Of a DNA stretch of 64,000 bases, positions 17,417 to 25,862 are shown piece by piece (position 1 is the first letter of the stretch; each line of letters opens with the position of its first letter). The translations under genes and the position numbers were made by a program. The notes under the pieces are model-generated. The model searched no databases, had not been told where the DNA came from, and saw only the letters and a list, made by a program, of their open reading frames with translations. The stretch comes from Mangrovimonas sp. YM274 (lineage in GTDB: Bacteria; Bacteroidota; Bacteroidia; Flavobacteriales; Flavobacteriaceae): positions 62,001 to 126,000 of the forward strand of contig NZ_CP133091.1 of the NCBI RefSeq assembly GCF_030908385.1, in the 5' to 3' direction.

Positions 17417-18072
17417 TCGCTTAGTTTTACATACAAGTTATTAGACACCGTTTTGGAAATACTCAATGGCTTATCATTAACTTCTATTATCATAGATTCA
17501 TCAAAAGATTCCTTTGACAACACCTTGAACGAGGTGCCCAATGCAATACGATGCTTATCCAAATACTTTAAAAAATCTTTAGAGGTATCCTTTACACCAA
17601 TACACATACAAACTTCAGATTCCTGAATCTGAGCGAGCAATACTTTTTCAGTTTTTTTAATCTGTCCGTCCTTATCTGGAATAGGATCTCCATGGGGGTC
17701 ATGGGTAGGAAATTCCAAAAAGGCATCCAATTGATTGATGAGTTTTTCGGATTTGATATGTTCCAACTGCTCAGCCACATCATGAACCTCATCCCAAGAG
17801 AAATTTAAATGTTCTACCAAAAACACCTCCCATAACCTATGCTTTCTCACTACCGAAGCGGCTATTTTACGCCCCTCATTAGTCAATTTGGCTCCTTGAT
17901 ACTTACGATAACTCACCAAATCCTTCTCAGATAGTTTTTTAATCATATCGGTAACCGATGATGCCTTGGTTTCCATTTGCTGAGCCACAGCACTCGTGCT
18001 CACCGAAACTGCACCAAATTTCCCCAAGTGGTAAATAGCTTTTAAGTAGTTTTCTTCTGAAAGCGATAACAT
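17413..18072 (-). CDS. MntR/DtxR family metal-dependent repressor
   Basis: This is a metalloregulator of the DtxR/MntR class. An N-terminal winged helix (SEENYLKAIYHL...SSVTDMIKKLSEKDLV) is followed by a dimerisation and metal domain ([35 protein letters not shown]) and a C-terminal SH3-like domain (~150-219). The ExxEH pattern in EQLEH resembles manganese-responsive MntR, whereas DtxR has Cys at the first position; however the residue matching MntR Asp8 is Asn, so selectivity is uncertain. ATG at 18072 is chosen because the longer frame would begin with a TTG inside the -7 box. It leads the split-feoB operon and is divergent from a receptor gene. Confidence 0.88.
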   Translation of the reverse strand: MLSLSEENYLKAIYHLGKFGAVSVSTSAVAQQMETKASSVTDMIKKLSEKDLVSYRKYQGAKLTNEGRKIAASVVRKHRLWEVFLVEHLNFSWDEVHDVAEQLEHIKSEKLINQLDAFLEFPTHDPHGDPIPDKDGQIKKTEKVLLAQIQESEVCMCIGVKDTSKDFLKYLDKHRIALGTSFKVLSKESFDESMIIEVNDKPLSISKTVSNNLYVKLSE

Positions 18073-18087
18073 GAACAAATTTTTATG

Positions 18088-18095
18088 CAAATATA
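18088..18095 (-). promoter_or_regulatory. -7 box of the mntR/split-feoB operon
   Basis: TATATTTG on the minus strand fits the TAnnTTTG consensus and lies 15 bases before the chosen ATG, implying a very short leader. Confidence 0.55.
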
Positions 18096-18122
18096 CAAAC
18101 TTTACACAAACTTAAATTAATT

Positions 18123-18138
18123 TTTAGTCTTGCCTAAA
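18123..18138. promoter_or_regulatory. candidate MntR/DtxR operator
   Basis: TTTAG-N6-CTAAA (TTTAGTCTTGCCTAAA) is a perfect 5-bp dyad in the 99-bp gap between the divergent regulator and receptor genes. DtxR-class boxes are 16-19 bp dyads with TTAG/CTAA half-sites. It lies eight bases upstream of the receptor -7 box, a good position for repression. Confidence 0.6.
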
Positions 18139-18146
18139 TATTTATT

Positions 18147-18154
18147 TACCTTTG
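18147..18154 (+). promoter_or_regulatory. -7 box of the TonB-dependent receptor gene
   Basis: TACCTTTG matches TAnnTTTG and lies 17 bases before the ATG at 18172. Confidence 0.6.
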
Positions 18155-18171
18155 CGCAAAATATTATTTAC

Positions 18172-20424
18172 ATGAGGCTACTCTTACCTGCTCTGATATT
18201 GTGTTTTAACACTGTTCTTGCTCAACAACACTTTCAAATAAAAGGAAATGTCTACAGCAATGGAGAAGTCTTGCCCTTTGCCAACGTCTATTTAAAACAC
18301 ACTTCTTTGGGCACCACTAGCGATGAACATGGAAGCTATGAGATAAACAATATTGCGCCAGGCAGGTATACAATAGTTGTCTCTTTCACCGGTTACACAT
18401 CCCAACAAAAAACCATTCAATTAAAAAATGACAACCTCCATCTTTCGTTTGACCTTCAAGAATCGGAATCACTAGATGAAATAGTCATTACCGGTACCCT
18501 AAAACCTGTTAACCGATTGGAGAGCCCCGTACCTGTAGAAGTTTATTCCACCACTTTTCTCAAAAAAAACCCAACTCCAAACATCTTTGAAGCTTTACAA
18601 AATGTGAACGGTGTGCGACCTCAACTCAATTGCAATGTTTGTAACACCGGAGACATCCACATTAATGGCTTGGAAGGCCCTTACACTTTGGTGCTTATCG
18701 ACGGGATGCCTATTGTAAGTGGTTTATCTACCGTGTATGGCCTATCCGGAATTCCAAATTCCTTGATTGAACAGGTTGAAATCATCAAAGGCCCCGCTTC
18801 ATCCCTTTACGGAAGTGAAGCGGTTGGCGGACTTATCAATATTATCACCAAGCATCCAAGTACAGCCTCAACCATTGCCACCGATGGTTTTGTAACCAGT
18901 TGGGGAGAGTCTAATTTGGATTTGGGATTGAAATTAAATCTCGGCAAAAAGATATCGCTGCTCACTGGAGCGAACTATTACAATTACAGCAACCCCATTG
19001 ATAACAACCGCGATAATTTTACCGATGTCACCCTGCAAGATCGGATTTCTGTTTTTCAAAAATGGCACTTTAAACGCAACAGCAACAAACAACTGTCTGT
19101 TGCAGGACGCTTTTTTTATGAAGACCGTTGGGGTGGTGAAATGCAATGGAATAAAAGTTACCGAGGAGGTAATGAAGTTTACGGAGAAAGCATCTACACC
19201 ACGCGTTTTGAACTTTTAGGCAATTATCAATTGCCAACCACCGAATTGCTCAACCTACAGTTTTCTTATGCCGATCACGACCAAAATTCAGTGTATGGGA
19301 ACTCTCCCTACCTTGCACAGCAACGCATTGGTTTCTCCCAATTGGTTTGGGACAAACCGCTTAACAAGCATAACTTATTATTTGGTGTTGCGGCTCGTTA
19401 TAATTTCTACAACGACAACACGCCCGCCACCACTACAGCAGACGAAGTGCTGATTCCTTCTGTATTTGCACAAGATGAAATTCAAATTACCACAAAACAA
19501 AAACTATTGTTGGGCCTACGCTACGATTACGACCATCGACACGGTTCCATCCTTACGCCTAGATTAGCCTACAAATTCAACCCTACAAACACTGATATCC
19601 TTCGCTTAAATGCAGGCACAGGCTTTAGGGTCGTCAACTTATTTACTGAGGAACACGCTGCCCTTACGGGATCTCGAGAGGTCATTATTGAAGAAACCCT
19701 CAAACCCGAACGTTCCTTCAATATCAATTTGAATTATCTCAAAAAACTCTACACCAATAACGGTATGATGTTCAACTTCGATACCTCCATTTGGTACACT
19801 TATTTTACCAATGCCATTATACCAGATTACGACAGTAATCCCAATCAGATTATTTATAAAAACTTGGACGGCTATGCCACTTCAAAAGGAATTAGCCTAA
19901 ATATAGACGCCACTTTTGCCAGTGGCTTAAAAGCCCTCTTAGGAGCCACCTTTCAAGATGTTTCCCAGCAGCGCGACGGTCAAAAAATCGAACAAATCCT
20001 AACCGAAAAATTCTCAGGCACCTGGGCGCTTACCTACAAAAATTACCCCACCAATCTCAGTTTGGATTATACCGGAAACCTCTATGGCCCCATGCGGCTC
20101 CCATTATTGGGCGACCTGGACCCGAGAAGTGCATACTCTCCCGTATGGAGCATTCAAAATATTCAACTTACCTATGACGGGTTGACTAATTTTGAATTTT
20201 ATACCGGTATCAAAAACCTTCTCAATTGGACACCAAACAAAGGCAATCCGTTTATTATCGCTAGAGCCCATGATCCGTTTGATGAAAACGTAGAATTTGA
20301 TAACAATGGGAATGTTGTCCCAACTGCAGACAACCCATACGCCCTAACTTTTGATCCTTCCTATGTCTTTGCACCTAATCAAGGCAGACGTTTCTTTTTA
20401 GGCATTAGGTTTCATGTGAATTAA
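18172..20424 (+). CDS. TonB-dependent receptor, probably for a metal complex
   Basis: This outer-membrane active-transport receptor starts at ATG 18172 (750 residues), giving a signal peptide ending VLAQQ. A CarboxypepD_reg domain (KGNVYSNGEVLPFANVYL...) is followed by a TonB-box-like LDEIVITGT, a plug domain (~130-235; LVLIDGMPIVSGLSTVYG, VEIIKGPASSLYGSEAVGG) and a 22-strand-type barrel ending in Phe-rich GRRFFLGIRFHVN. The plug has a CNVC pair. Divergence from an MntR/DtxR gene over a shared candidate operator argues for import of a manganese or iron complex repressed when metal is plentiful; heme or another chelate cannot be excluded. Confidence 0.9.
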   Translation: MRLLLPALILCFNTVLAQQHFQIKGNVYSNGEVLPFANVYLKHTSLGTTSDEHGSYEINNIAPGRYTIVVSFTGYTSQQKTIQLKNDNLHLSFDLQESESLDEIVITGTLKPVNRLESPVPVEVYSTTFLKKNPTPNIFEALQNVNGVRPQLNCNVCNTGDIHINGLEGPYTLVLIDGMPIVSGLSTVYGLSGIPNSLIEQVEIIKGPASSLYGSEAVGGLINIITKHPSTASTIATDGFVTSWGESNLDLGLKLNLGKKISLLTGANYYNYSNPIDNNRDNFTDVTLQDRISVFQKWHFKRNSNKQLSVAGRFFYEDRWGGEMQWNKSYRGGNEVYGESIYTTRFELLGNYQLPTTELLNLQFSYADHDQNSVYGNSPYLAQQRIGFSQLVWDKPLNKHNLLFGVAARYNFYNDNTPATTTADEVLIPSVFAQDEIQITTKQKLLLGLRYDYDHRHGSILTPRLAYKFNPTNTDILRLNAGTGFRVVNLFTEEHAALTGSREVIIEETLKPERSFNINLNYLKKLYTNNGMMFNFDTSIWYTYFTNAIIPDYDSNPNQIIYKNLDGYATSKGISLNIDATFASGLKALLGATFQDVSQQRDGQKIEQILTEKFSGTWALTYKNYPTNLSLDYTGNLYGPMRLPLLGDLDPRSAYSPVWSIQNIQLTYDGLTNFEFYTGIKNLLNWTPNKGNPFIIARAHDPFDENVEFDNNGNVVPTADNPYALTFDPSYVFAPNQGRRFFLGIRFHVN

Positions 20425-20434
20425 AGAAATACGT

Positions 20435-22561
20435 TTAAAATGCCAAAGAAATATCCTCAAAATAGGCTTTAAGCTCTGCAATACTCACCTCTTTAAAGTC
20501 CAATATAATGTTGTTCGTTTCAGAGGTATTGGTTTCTATCGCATCAAAATAGAGTTTCCCTCCGTCTCGTTTAATCGCCACAATAGTAATATCCTCGTTT
20601 TTGGATACGGTACCAAAGTCAATTTCATCATTAGCTTTCCAACCTGGCAACACCGAATTATAATCATTAAAAACCATATTTACATTGGCTTCTTCAGAAT
20701 TTTTGATCTTAAGTTTAAATTTGACTTTTGCACCTCGACTCTTTACAAACCTATCGCAATTGATCCAACCCAAATTAGCAGTCCTCAACACATAATAACT
20801 CACATCTTTAGAAGTCACTTTATCATCTGTACTATCGTCAACTCTCTTTTCAAACACTTCGGCACTTACCTTATCCCCGCCAATATACCCAATGGCTTTG
20901 GGCACTAATTCCATTTCTACCGTTTGTGATGGCACCTCCGCACTATCCAAAGGAATCCTAATAACATGCCCTCCACGCGTAATGGAATCATTCTCAAGAA
21001 TCTTAAATCGGCTTCCCCGCATTTCAAACAATGGTTTTCTCAACATAACTTTTCTGGTACTTGCCCAACCAAACTCACGAATCAATTTCTCCTCTTCATA
21101 TCGTCGCCATTCTTTCACAAAAGCAGAATCCACCACAAAATCCTTGTCCTTCATGATCTCCCTAATCTTCTCGGTAACCCCTCTTACTTTTGTATAAATG
21201 GTATCCGCAGGAAACAAACCTCTACGTAACATCTCGGTAGTCACCAATGCTGTGTCCCTAACCCCAAATCCTTCAACCTTTTCATTATCCACACTAAATA
21301 ATATTGGAAACGAATAGGGTACTGCAACCGCTCTTCCTCTCTGCTTGCCCGGGATCATTTTAGGCAAAAGCCCAATTACCCTATTGGCTTCTTCCTCCAA
21401 TAATGGATGGGCCCCACTAGATTGAACAAACTGCACCTCCCCATGCTTGCTAATTTTAAATATGCTCATGATTCGTTGTCTCCCGGTAATACCAAGACCA
21501 GCAGCAATATCAGTGTTAAAATACCTTTGAACATGTTTCTTTATTGCCGCATGAAAACATTCCCGACGCAATTGATCATCACCCTTAGTTTCACAACCAG
21601 GAAATATGGGCGCCTGTTCTATTACCGAAAATGGCACTTCAATATCAACTTCCTCCACTTCTTCAACAGATACTATTTCCTCTATTACAGGCTGAACTTC
21701 CCAATTGACATAATCACCTTGCACTTTCCCGGAAAACAATTGCATGCCATCCTTTTGACCCTTTTTAGGAAACCCTATTTCAATGGCAACTCCATTTTTT
21801 AACTCTAGAGCTTTGCCATTTTGAAAAGCTTCCAGATGTAACATACCTCCTGTTTCCAACTGCTCATCATGACTTCGAGTGGTTAAATTTGCCAACAACA
21901 TATCTGCAAGCTCATAATATTCAGATACTTTTAAATTGACATTTCCATTGACGATACGTCCTGAATTTTTATAAACAAATGAATTGGCTTTGATCCGCAA
22001 CCTTGTGCCTTCCCTGCAAACTATAACCGTATCTTTGGCCGTATTCACGACTATGATTTCAGCCTCTTTCAAAATTAGCTTATACGTCTGCTTTGAGGTT
22101 TTAGTGACTATCTCAACCTGCACAGAATCTTTCACCAAACCTACATTGGAAGCTTTTTCCACTTGGATGGAATCCAAAGCAATTACAACTTTCTCTTTAG
22201 GATATTCTTCCTCAGTAATTGGATCAATGATGGACTTTGTTGTATCCGACTTGGGAGTTTCTTCTCTCTCACCAGACTTTGATAATACTACAAACAAGAC
22301 TGTAGAAACAATTGCTACAAATACCGAAACCGCAACAACCTTAAGCCATTTACCTAGCTTATAGGCTTGGTATCCCTTAGCCATTTCGGCCCTTAAAGCC
22401 ACACGATCCATACCACCCAGCATCACCAAATGCTCTTGGTACAAACTATTAAAATCTCCATCGTATTGCAATCGCTCTTCAAAGCTAGCCAACGCTTCAC
22501 TAGACAACAATCCGTTTACATATTGGTCGATTAATTCTATGTTATTTATATAGTTTTCCAT
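20435..22561 (-). CDS. anti-sigma-like membrane protein with TonB C-terminal domain
   Basis: This 708-residue single-span protein is encoded 11 bp after the ECF sigma gene. Residues 1-70 are cytosolic with helices typical of Bacteroidota anti-sigma factors (IDQYVNGLLSSEALASFEERL). One membrane helix (VVAVSVFVAIVSTVLFVVL, ~75-93) leads into a large periplasmic part. That part contains a TonB C-terminal-type domain near residues 315-420 (IFPGCE, RECFHAAIKKHV, GRQRIMSIFKISKHGEV, LPKMIPGKQRG, PYSFPILF). The last ~280 residues are unrecognised beta-rich sequence. I infer that it holds the sigma factor and senses an envelope signal; its TonB-like domain may contact an outer-membrane partner. Confidence 0.75.
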   Translation of the reverse strand: MENYINNIELIDQYVNGLLSSEALASFEERLQYDGDFNSLYQEHLVMLGGMDRVALRAEMAKGYQAYKLGKWLKVVAVSVFVAIVSTVLFVVLSKSGEREETPKSDTTKSIIDPITEEEYPKEKVVIALDSIQVEKASNVGLVKDSVQVEIVTKTSKQTYKLILKEAEIIVVNTAKDTVIVCREGTRLRIKANSFVYKNSGRIVNGNVNLKVSEYYELADMLLANLTTRSHDEQLETGGMLHLEAFQNGKALELKNGVAIEIGFPKKGQKDGMQLFSGKVQGDYVNWEVQPVIEEIVSVEEVEEVDIEVPFSVIEQAPIFPGCETKGDDQLRRECFHAAIKKHVQRYFNTDIAAGLGITGRQRIMSIFKISKHGEVQFVQSSGAHPLLEEEANRVIGLLPKMIPGKQRGRAVAVPYSFPILFSVDNEKVEGFGVRDTALVTTEMLRRGLFPADTIYTKVRGVTEKIREIMKDKDFVVDSAFVKEWRRYEEEKLIREFGWASTRKVMLRKPLFEMRGSRFKILENDSITRGGHVIRIPLDSAEVPSQTVEMELVPKAIGYIGGDKVSAEVFEKRVDDSTDDKVTSKDVSYYVLRTANLGWINCDRFVKSRGAKVKFKLKIKNSEEANVNMVFNDYNSVLPGWKANDEIDFGTVSKNEDITIVAIKRDGGKLYFDAIETNTSETNNIILDFKEVSIAELKAYFEDISLAF

Positions 22562-22572
22562 GAGGTTTTGAA

Positions 22573-23115
22573 TTAGGATTGAACAGATTGAAAGGTGTTT
22601 TGAAAAATGTCTTTGGCCTTAGCCAAGCATTTATACTTCTGGTTTTTCGCAATTTTTTCAGACTTAAACTGCATCACTTTGGCAATGTCTCTAAAGGACA
22701 TTTTTTTGTGATAAAACATAAGCAACAATTGCTGACATCGTTCTCCTAATTCAGAAAAAGCACGCTCTGCAAAGCGGTACTTTTTTTCCTCCTGAACTTG
22801 GCTGGAAATATCTTCTAAATTCTCATTAAGATCACTTTTAGAAAGTTTGTTGAGATTATTTTGGGTATCACTCCAAATATACCGTGACACGGCATATAGA
22901 TAGGTGTAAATTGAAGAAGTAAGTTGAAAATTGGGCTTTTGGAGATTGCGGTACAGCACAATCAAAGCCTCTTGGAATACGTCCTTGGCGTCTTGCTTTT
23001 TCCCACCTTTAGAAAGTATCATTCTTTCAATTTTTGGGTACAGCTTATACAGTTGCCTGAACGCCTTTTCTCGATGACCAGATTTGAAAAGTGCCACTAT
23101 TTTTTGATCGCTCAT
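22573..23115 (-). CDS. ECF-type RNA polymerase sigma factor
   Basis: This 180-residue sigma-70 family factor shows region 2 (AFRQLYKLYPKIERMIL, DAKDVFQEALIVLYRNL, then TYLYAVSRYIWSD) and region 4 (ELGERCQQLLLMFYHKKMSFRDIAKVMQFKSEKIAKNQKYKC). Region 1 is absent and the linker is short, as in ECF sigmas. It is followed 11 bp later by a membrane anti-sigma/TonB hybrid, the usual partner arrangement. A GAGACC-N15-CATAA element just upstream of its ATG looks like its own promoter, suggesting autoregulation. Target genes are unknown. RseP-type cleavage of the partner is possible, as rseP occurs elsewhere in the window. Confidence 0.92.
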   Translation of the reverse strand: MSDQKIVALFKSGHREKAFRQLYKLYPKIERMILSKGGKKQDAKDVFQEALIVLYRNLQKPNFQLTSSIYTYLYAVSRYIWSDTQNNLNKLSKSDLNENLEDISSQVQEEKKYRFAERAFSELGERCQQLLLMFYHKKMSFRDIAKVMQFKSEKIAKNQKYKCLAKAKDIFQNTFQSVQS

Positions 23116-23132
23116 AAATTGTCTTTATTACT

Positions 23133-23158
23133 TTATGGTCATTTTCAAAAAAGGTCTC
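23133..23158 (-). promoter_or_regulatory. ECF-type promoter of the sigma/anti-sigma operon
   Basis: On the minus strand GAGACC (23158-23153) and CATAA (23137-23133) are separated by exactly 15 bases, and the latter lies 17 bases before the sigma-gene ATG. The geometry equals that of the GCAACC-N15-CATCT elements elsewhere in the window. Confidence 0.5.
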
Positions 23159-23213
23159 CTATAGTTTTAAAATTATTTTTTTTATTGAACAATATCTATC
23201 GCACCGACTTACA

Positions 23214-23984
23214 TTAAAACCCCTTCTCCTTTTGAAGTTGTTCATAGGCTTCCTGCACCTGTCGGAACTTTTCTTCTGCTCCCTTTCGGTGTTCTTCACC
23301 CAGGTGAATCACTCTATCTGGGTGGTACTTTTTGGCCATTTTACGATACGCAGCCTTAATCTCTTCTACTGAAGCCGACTGCTCAATTTCCAAGATTTTA
23401 TAGGCATTATCGATACTATTATAGAACATGGCCTTGATACTTTCAAAGTCGCGGGCACTAATACCCAAATACCCCGAAATGGTATAGATTTGCGTGACTT
23501 CCGCTTCGGTAACATGCCCATCAGCCTTGGCGATTCCGAAGAGAAAATGCAACAACTGCAAACGTGATGGATGATCCATCATTCTGTAAATCTGTCCGCA
23601 GACCTGTCGTGTAGAAATATTCTGTTTGCTGATGCCCTTAAAAAGTTTGAAAGCATGATTGGCACGCTCTTTTCCATACATATTGGCAAACTGCTGGCGC
23701 ACAAAATCCAATTCTCGTTGGTCCTGTTTGCCATCAGCCTTAATGACCACTGAGGCCAACACCAGCAAACTCACTTCAAAATCTCCCGATTGCGTTTGTG
23801 GCCTTGTATGTGTTTCTGTTGAATATTGAGGTCTTTTGCGCCCCTTGCCCTCTCCCAATAAGGTATCTCTATTTTCATTAACCGCAGCGTCCACCATACT
23901 GCCAAGTGCCAAACCAATAATAGCTCCTATTGGGCCACCAATAGACCACCCCAAGGAAGCCCCAATCCATTTTGAAAAACTCAT
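23214..23984 (-). CDS. TerB/DnaJ-domain co-chaperone-like protein
   Basis: ATG at 23984 gives 256 residues. A glycine-rich hydrophobic N-terminus ([21 protein letters not shown]) may associate with the membrane. It is followed by a TerB-like helical domain (~65-170; [17 protein letters not shown]...[14 protein letters not shown]) and a C-terminal J domain ([20 protein letters not shown]...YHPDRV) with the HPD tripeptide that stimulates Hsp70 ATPase. The order resembles DjlA-type proteins. The client is unknown. The longer frame from 24029 adds 15 residues without features and was rejected. Confidence 0.85.
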   Translation of the reverse strand: MSFSKWIGASLGWSIGGPIGAIIGLALGSMVDAAVNENRDTLLGEGKGRKRPQYSTETHTRPQTQSGDFEVSLLVLASVVIKADGKQDQRELDFVRQQFANMYGKERANHAFKLFKGISKQNISTRQVCGQIYRMMDHPSRLQLLHFLFGIAKADGHVTEAEVTQIYTISGYLGISARDFESIKAMFYNSIDNAYKILEIEQSASVEEIKAAYRKMAKKYHPDRVIHLGEEHRKGAEEKFRQVQEAYEQLQKEKGF

Positions 23985-24052
23985 CTGTATATTTTTGAAT
24001 TCCAAAGATACTATTTTGCAATTTTTCATTGAGGCTTTTTACTTTGGAATAC

Positions 24053-24078
24053 GCAACCTTTAGACATTTTCATCATCT
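24053..24078 (+). promoter_or_regulatory. ECF-type promoter GCAACC-N15-CATCT
   Basis: GCAACC (24053-24058) and CATCT (24074-24078) are exactly 15 bases apart, 27 bases before the ATG of the lipoprotein gene. The same pair with the same spacing occurs at 61168-61193 (minus) and 62320-62345. Confidence 0.6.
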
Positions 24079-24105
24079 ATAAATCACAACACACAACCAC
24101 ACTTT

Positions 24106-24513
24106 ATGAAAACTCAACTTTTAATTGCTCTCCTATTCTTCAGCAGTTTATACTCCTGTTGCAATTCGGACGATGACAATGCCAACACCAATAATTTAGA
24201 AGGCTCTTGGAACTTAGTAAGGGTTACCGGTGGCTTTGCTGGTGTAGATGACGAATTTGAACCGGGTCTCATTATTTGGGATTTCAATACATCCAACACC
24301 ACCATAACTGTTACCAACAACCATACAGAGAACACTATTTATGACGGACTACCCACTGGCACGTACAATTATAACCTAAGCACCACTGAAGAAGGAGAAT
24401 ATATCACTGTTGAAAACATGCTGAATGGACAGCTCAACATCTCTGGCAACCAAATGACTCTAGATGACAATGTTACCGCCGATGGGTTTCTCCTTAGCTT
24501 TAACAAAGATTAA
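24106..24513 (+). CDS. small lipocalin-like lipoprotein
   Basis: This 135-residue protein has a lipoprotein signal peptide (MKTQLLIALLFFSSLYSC) with an LYSC lipobox followed by CNSDDDN, an acidic stretch common after the lipid anchor in Flavobacteriaceae outer-membrane lipoproteins. The mature part is beta-rich (LEGSWNLVRVTGGFAG, ITVTNNHTE, LNISGNQMTLDDN) and resembles small lipocalin-like Bacteroidota proteins; no ligand can be named. It is a single gene preceded by a GCAACC-N15-CATCT element, so it is probably under ECF control. Confidence 0.75.
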   Translation: MKTQLLIALLFFSSLYSCCNSDDDNANTNNLEGSWNLVRVTGGFAGVDDEFEPGLIIWDFNTSNTTITVTNNHTENTIYDGLPTGTYNYNLSTTEEGEYITVENMLNGQLNISGNQMTLDDNVTADGFLLSFNKD

Positions 24514-24556
24514 CACGAACATATATTTGCCAAGCCTTTTTTGCCCTATTTTTGAT

Positions 24557-24564
24557 TAACTTTG
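24557..24564 (+). promoter_or_regulatory. -7 box for the bacilliredoxin gene
   Basis: TAACTTTG fits TAnnTTTG and lies 36 bases before the ATG at 24601. An overlapping TATTTTTG (24547-24554) is an alternative. Confidence 0.45.
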
Positions 24565-24600
24565 CATCAAATGAATTTTTAACAAAAAAAACTTAAACAT

Positions 24601-25011
24601 ATGTATCCAGCAGAATTAGTAAAACCAATGCGCGAAGATTTAACCAAAGTTGGTTTTGAAGAACTACACACCGTAGAAGCTGTAGACGCTGCAATTGCAA
24701 AAGAAGGAACCACCCTTGTGGTAGTAAATTCTGTATGCGGATGTGCCGCAGCCAATGCAAGACCTGGAGCAAGACAAAGTTTGCAAAATGCAAAACGCCC
24801 AGACCACTTGGTAACTGTTTTTGCAGGTGTAGATAAAGAAGCAACGGACAAAGCCCGTTCATATATGATTCCATTTCCTCCAAGCTCCCCTTCTATGGCG
24901 CTATTTAAAAATGGAGAATTGGTACACATGCTAGAGCGTCACCACATTGAAGGACGTCCGGCCGAAATGATTGCCGAAAACCTTGTGGACGCCTACAACG
25001 AGTTTTGCTAA
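24601..25011 (+). CDS. BrxA/BrxB family bacilliredoxin
   Basis: This is a 136-residue cytosolic thioredoxin-fold protein of the YphP/YqiW (BrxA/BrxB) family, which removes bacillithiol or similar mixed disulfides from proteins. The redox motif CGC is at residues 46-48 within VVNSVCGCAAANARPG, and a terminal Cys136 is present. The PPSSPSMALFKNG segment and the C-terminal HHIEGRP motif complete the family pattern. It is a single gene with its own promoter box and a strong terminator after it. Whether this organism makes bacillithiol cannot be told from the window. Confidence 0.93.
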   Translation: MYPAELVKPMREDLTKVGFEELHTVEAVDAAIAKEGTTLVVVNSVCGCAAANARPGARQSLQNAKRPDHLVTVFAGVDKEATDKARSYMIPFPPSSPSMALFKNGELVHMLERHHIEGRPAEMIAENLVDAYNEFC

Positions 25012-25032
25012 ACAACTTTTTCCAAATATTGC

Positions 25033-25059
25033 AAACCACGCTTTTTGCGTGGTTTTTTT
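25033..25059 (+). terminator. terminator after the bacilliredoxin gene
   Basis: AAACCACGC and GCGTGGTTT form a perfect 9-bp stem with a TTTTT loop, followed by a T-run. The TTTTTG at its centre also sits 17 bases before the next -7 box (25065). Confidence 0.9.
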
Positions 25060-25064
25060 ATGTG

Positions 25065-25072
25065 TAATTTTG
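25065..25072 (+). promoter_or_regulatory. -7 box of the plsC-desaturase unit
   Basis: TAATTTTG matches TAnnTTTG. A TTTTTG box ends 17 bases upstream, inside the terminator hairpin of the preceding gene. The ATG follows 30 bases later. Confidence 0.6.
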
Positions 25073-25102
25073 GACCTTAATTTAAAACCTATTAGCTACT
25101 AA

Positions 25103-25837
25103 ATGAAAATCCTAGCATATCCTCTTACGGTTCTTTACTTTATTGCCTTTGGATTGACACTCTTGATATTCCACCCCATCCTATGGATCAGCCACCGTGT
25201 TTTTGGTTACCACACCCTTGAAAAAACTGTCAACATCCTTCAATTTTGCTTGTTGCGCTGTTTAAACATACTTGGCACCCGCTTTACCTATAACAACCCT
25301 TACAATATCGATACCGATGCGCCCGTTATCATTGTGGCCAACCATCAGAGCATGTATGATATTTCGCCAATAATGTGGTATATGAGAAAACACCACCCTA
25401 AGTTTATTAGTAAGATTGAATTAGGGAAAGGTATCCCAAGCGTATCCTACAATTTGCGCCATGGAGGTTCAGCATTGATTGATCGCAAAAACCCTAGACA
25501 GTCCATTAAAGCCATTAGTGACTTTTCGAAATTCATCAACGAAACCAACTATGCAGCAGTCATTTTCCCAGAAGGAACACGCAGTAAGGACGGACACCCA
25601 AAACCATTTCAAAAAAGAGGGCTACAAACTTTAATAAAAAATATTCCAACGGCTACCGTGGTTCCACTAACCATAAACAACTCTTGGAAAACTTTGCGTT
25701 ACGGCAAATTCCCCATGGGATTGGGGGCAAATATTACCTTGACTGTGCATAAGCCTCTTAAAATCGCTACCTTTGCAAATACCGATGAGCTTATTGACAG
25801 TGTAGAACACACAATTACCTCACACATTCAACAATAA
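25103..25837 (+). CDS. plsC: 1-acyl-sn-glycerol-3-phosphate acyltransferase
   Basis: PlsC-type acyltransferases convert lysophosphatidate to phosphatidate at the inner membrane. This 244-residue protein has an N-terminal membrane segment (LTVLYFIAFGLTLLIFHPIL), the catalytic NHQSMYD motif near residue 80 (HxxxxD) and the glycerol-phosphate-binding FPEGTRS motif near residue 154; a basic RKNPRQS segment lies between. Length fits the family. It is followed 25 bp later by an acyl-ACP desaturase gene on the same strand, so the two probably share a transcript for making membrane phospholipid with unsaturated chains. Confidence 0.92.
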   Translation: MKILAYPLTVLYFIAFGLTLLIFHPILWISHRVFGYHTLEKTVNILQFCLLRCLNILGTRFTYNNPYNIDTDAPVIIVANHQSMYDISPIMWYMRKHHPKFISKIELGKGIPSVSYNLRHGGSALIDRKNPRQSIKAISDFSKFINETNYAAVIFPEGTRSKDGHPKPFQKRGLQTLIKNIPTATVVPLTINNSWKTLRYGKFPMGLGANITLTVHKPLKIATFANTDELIDSVEHTITSHIQQ

Positions 25838-25862
25838 CATCAAACAATTAATACATATTATT

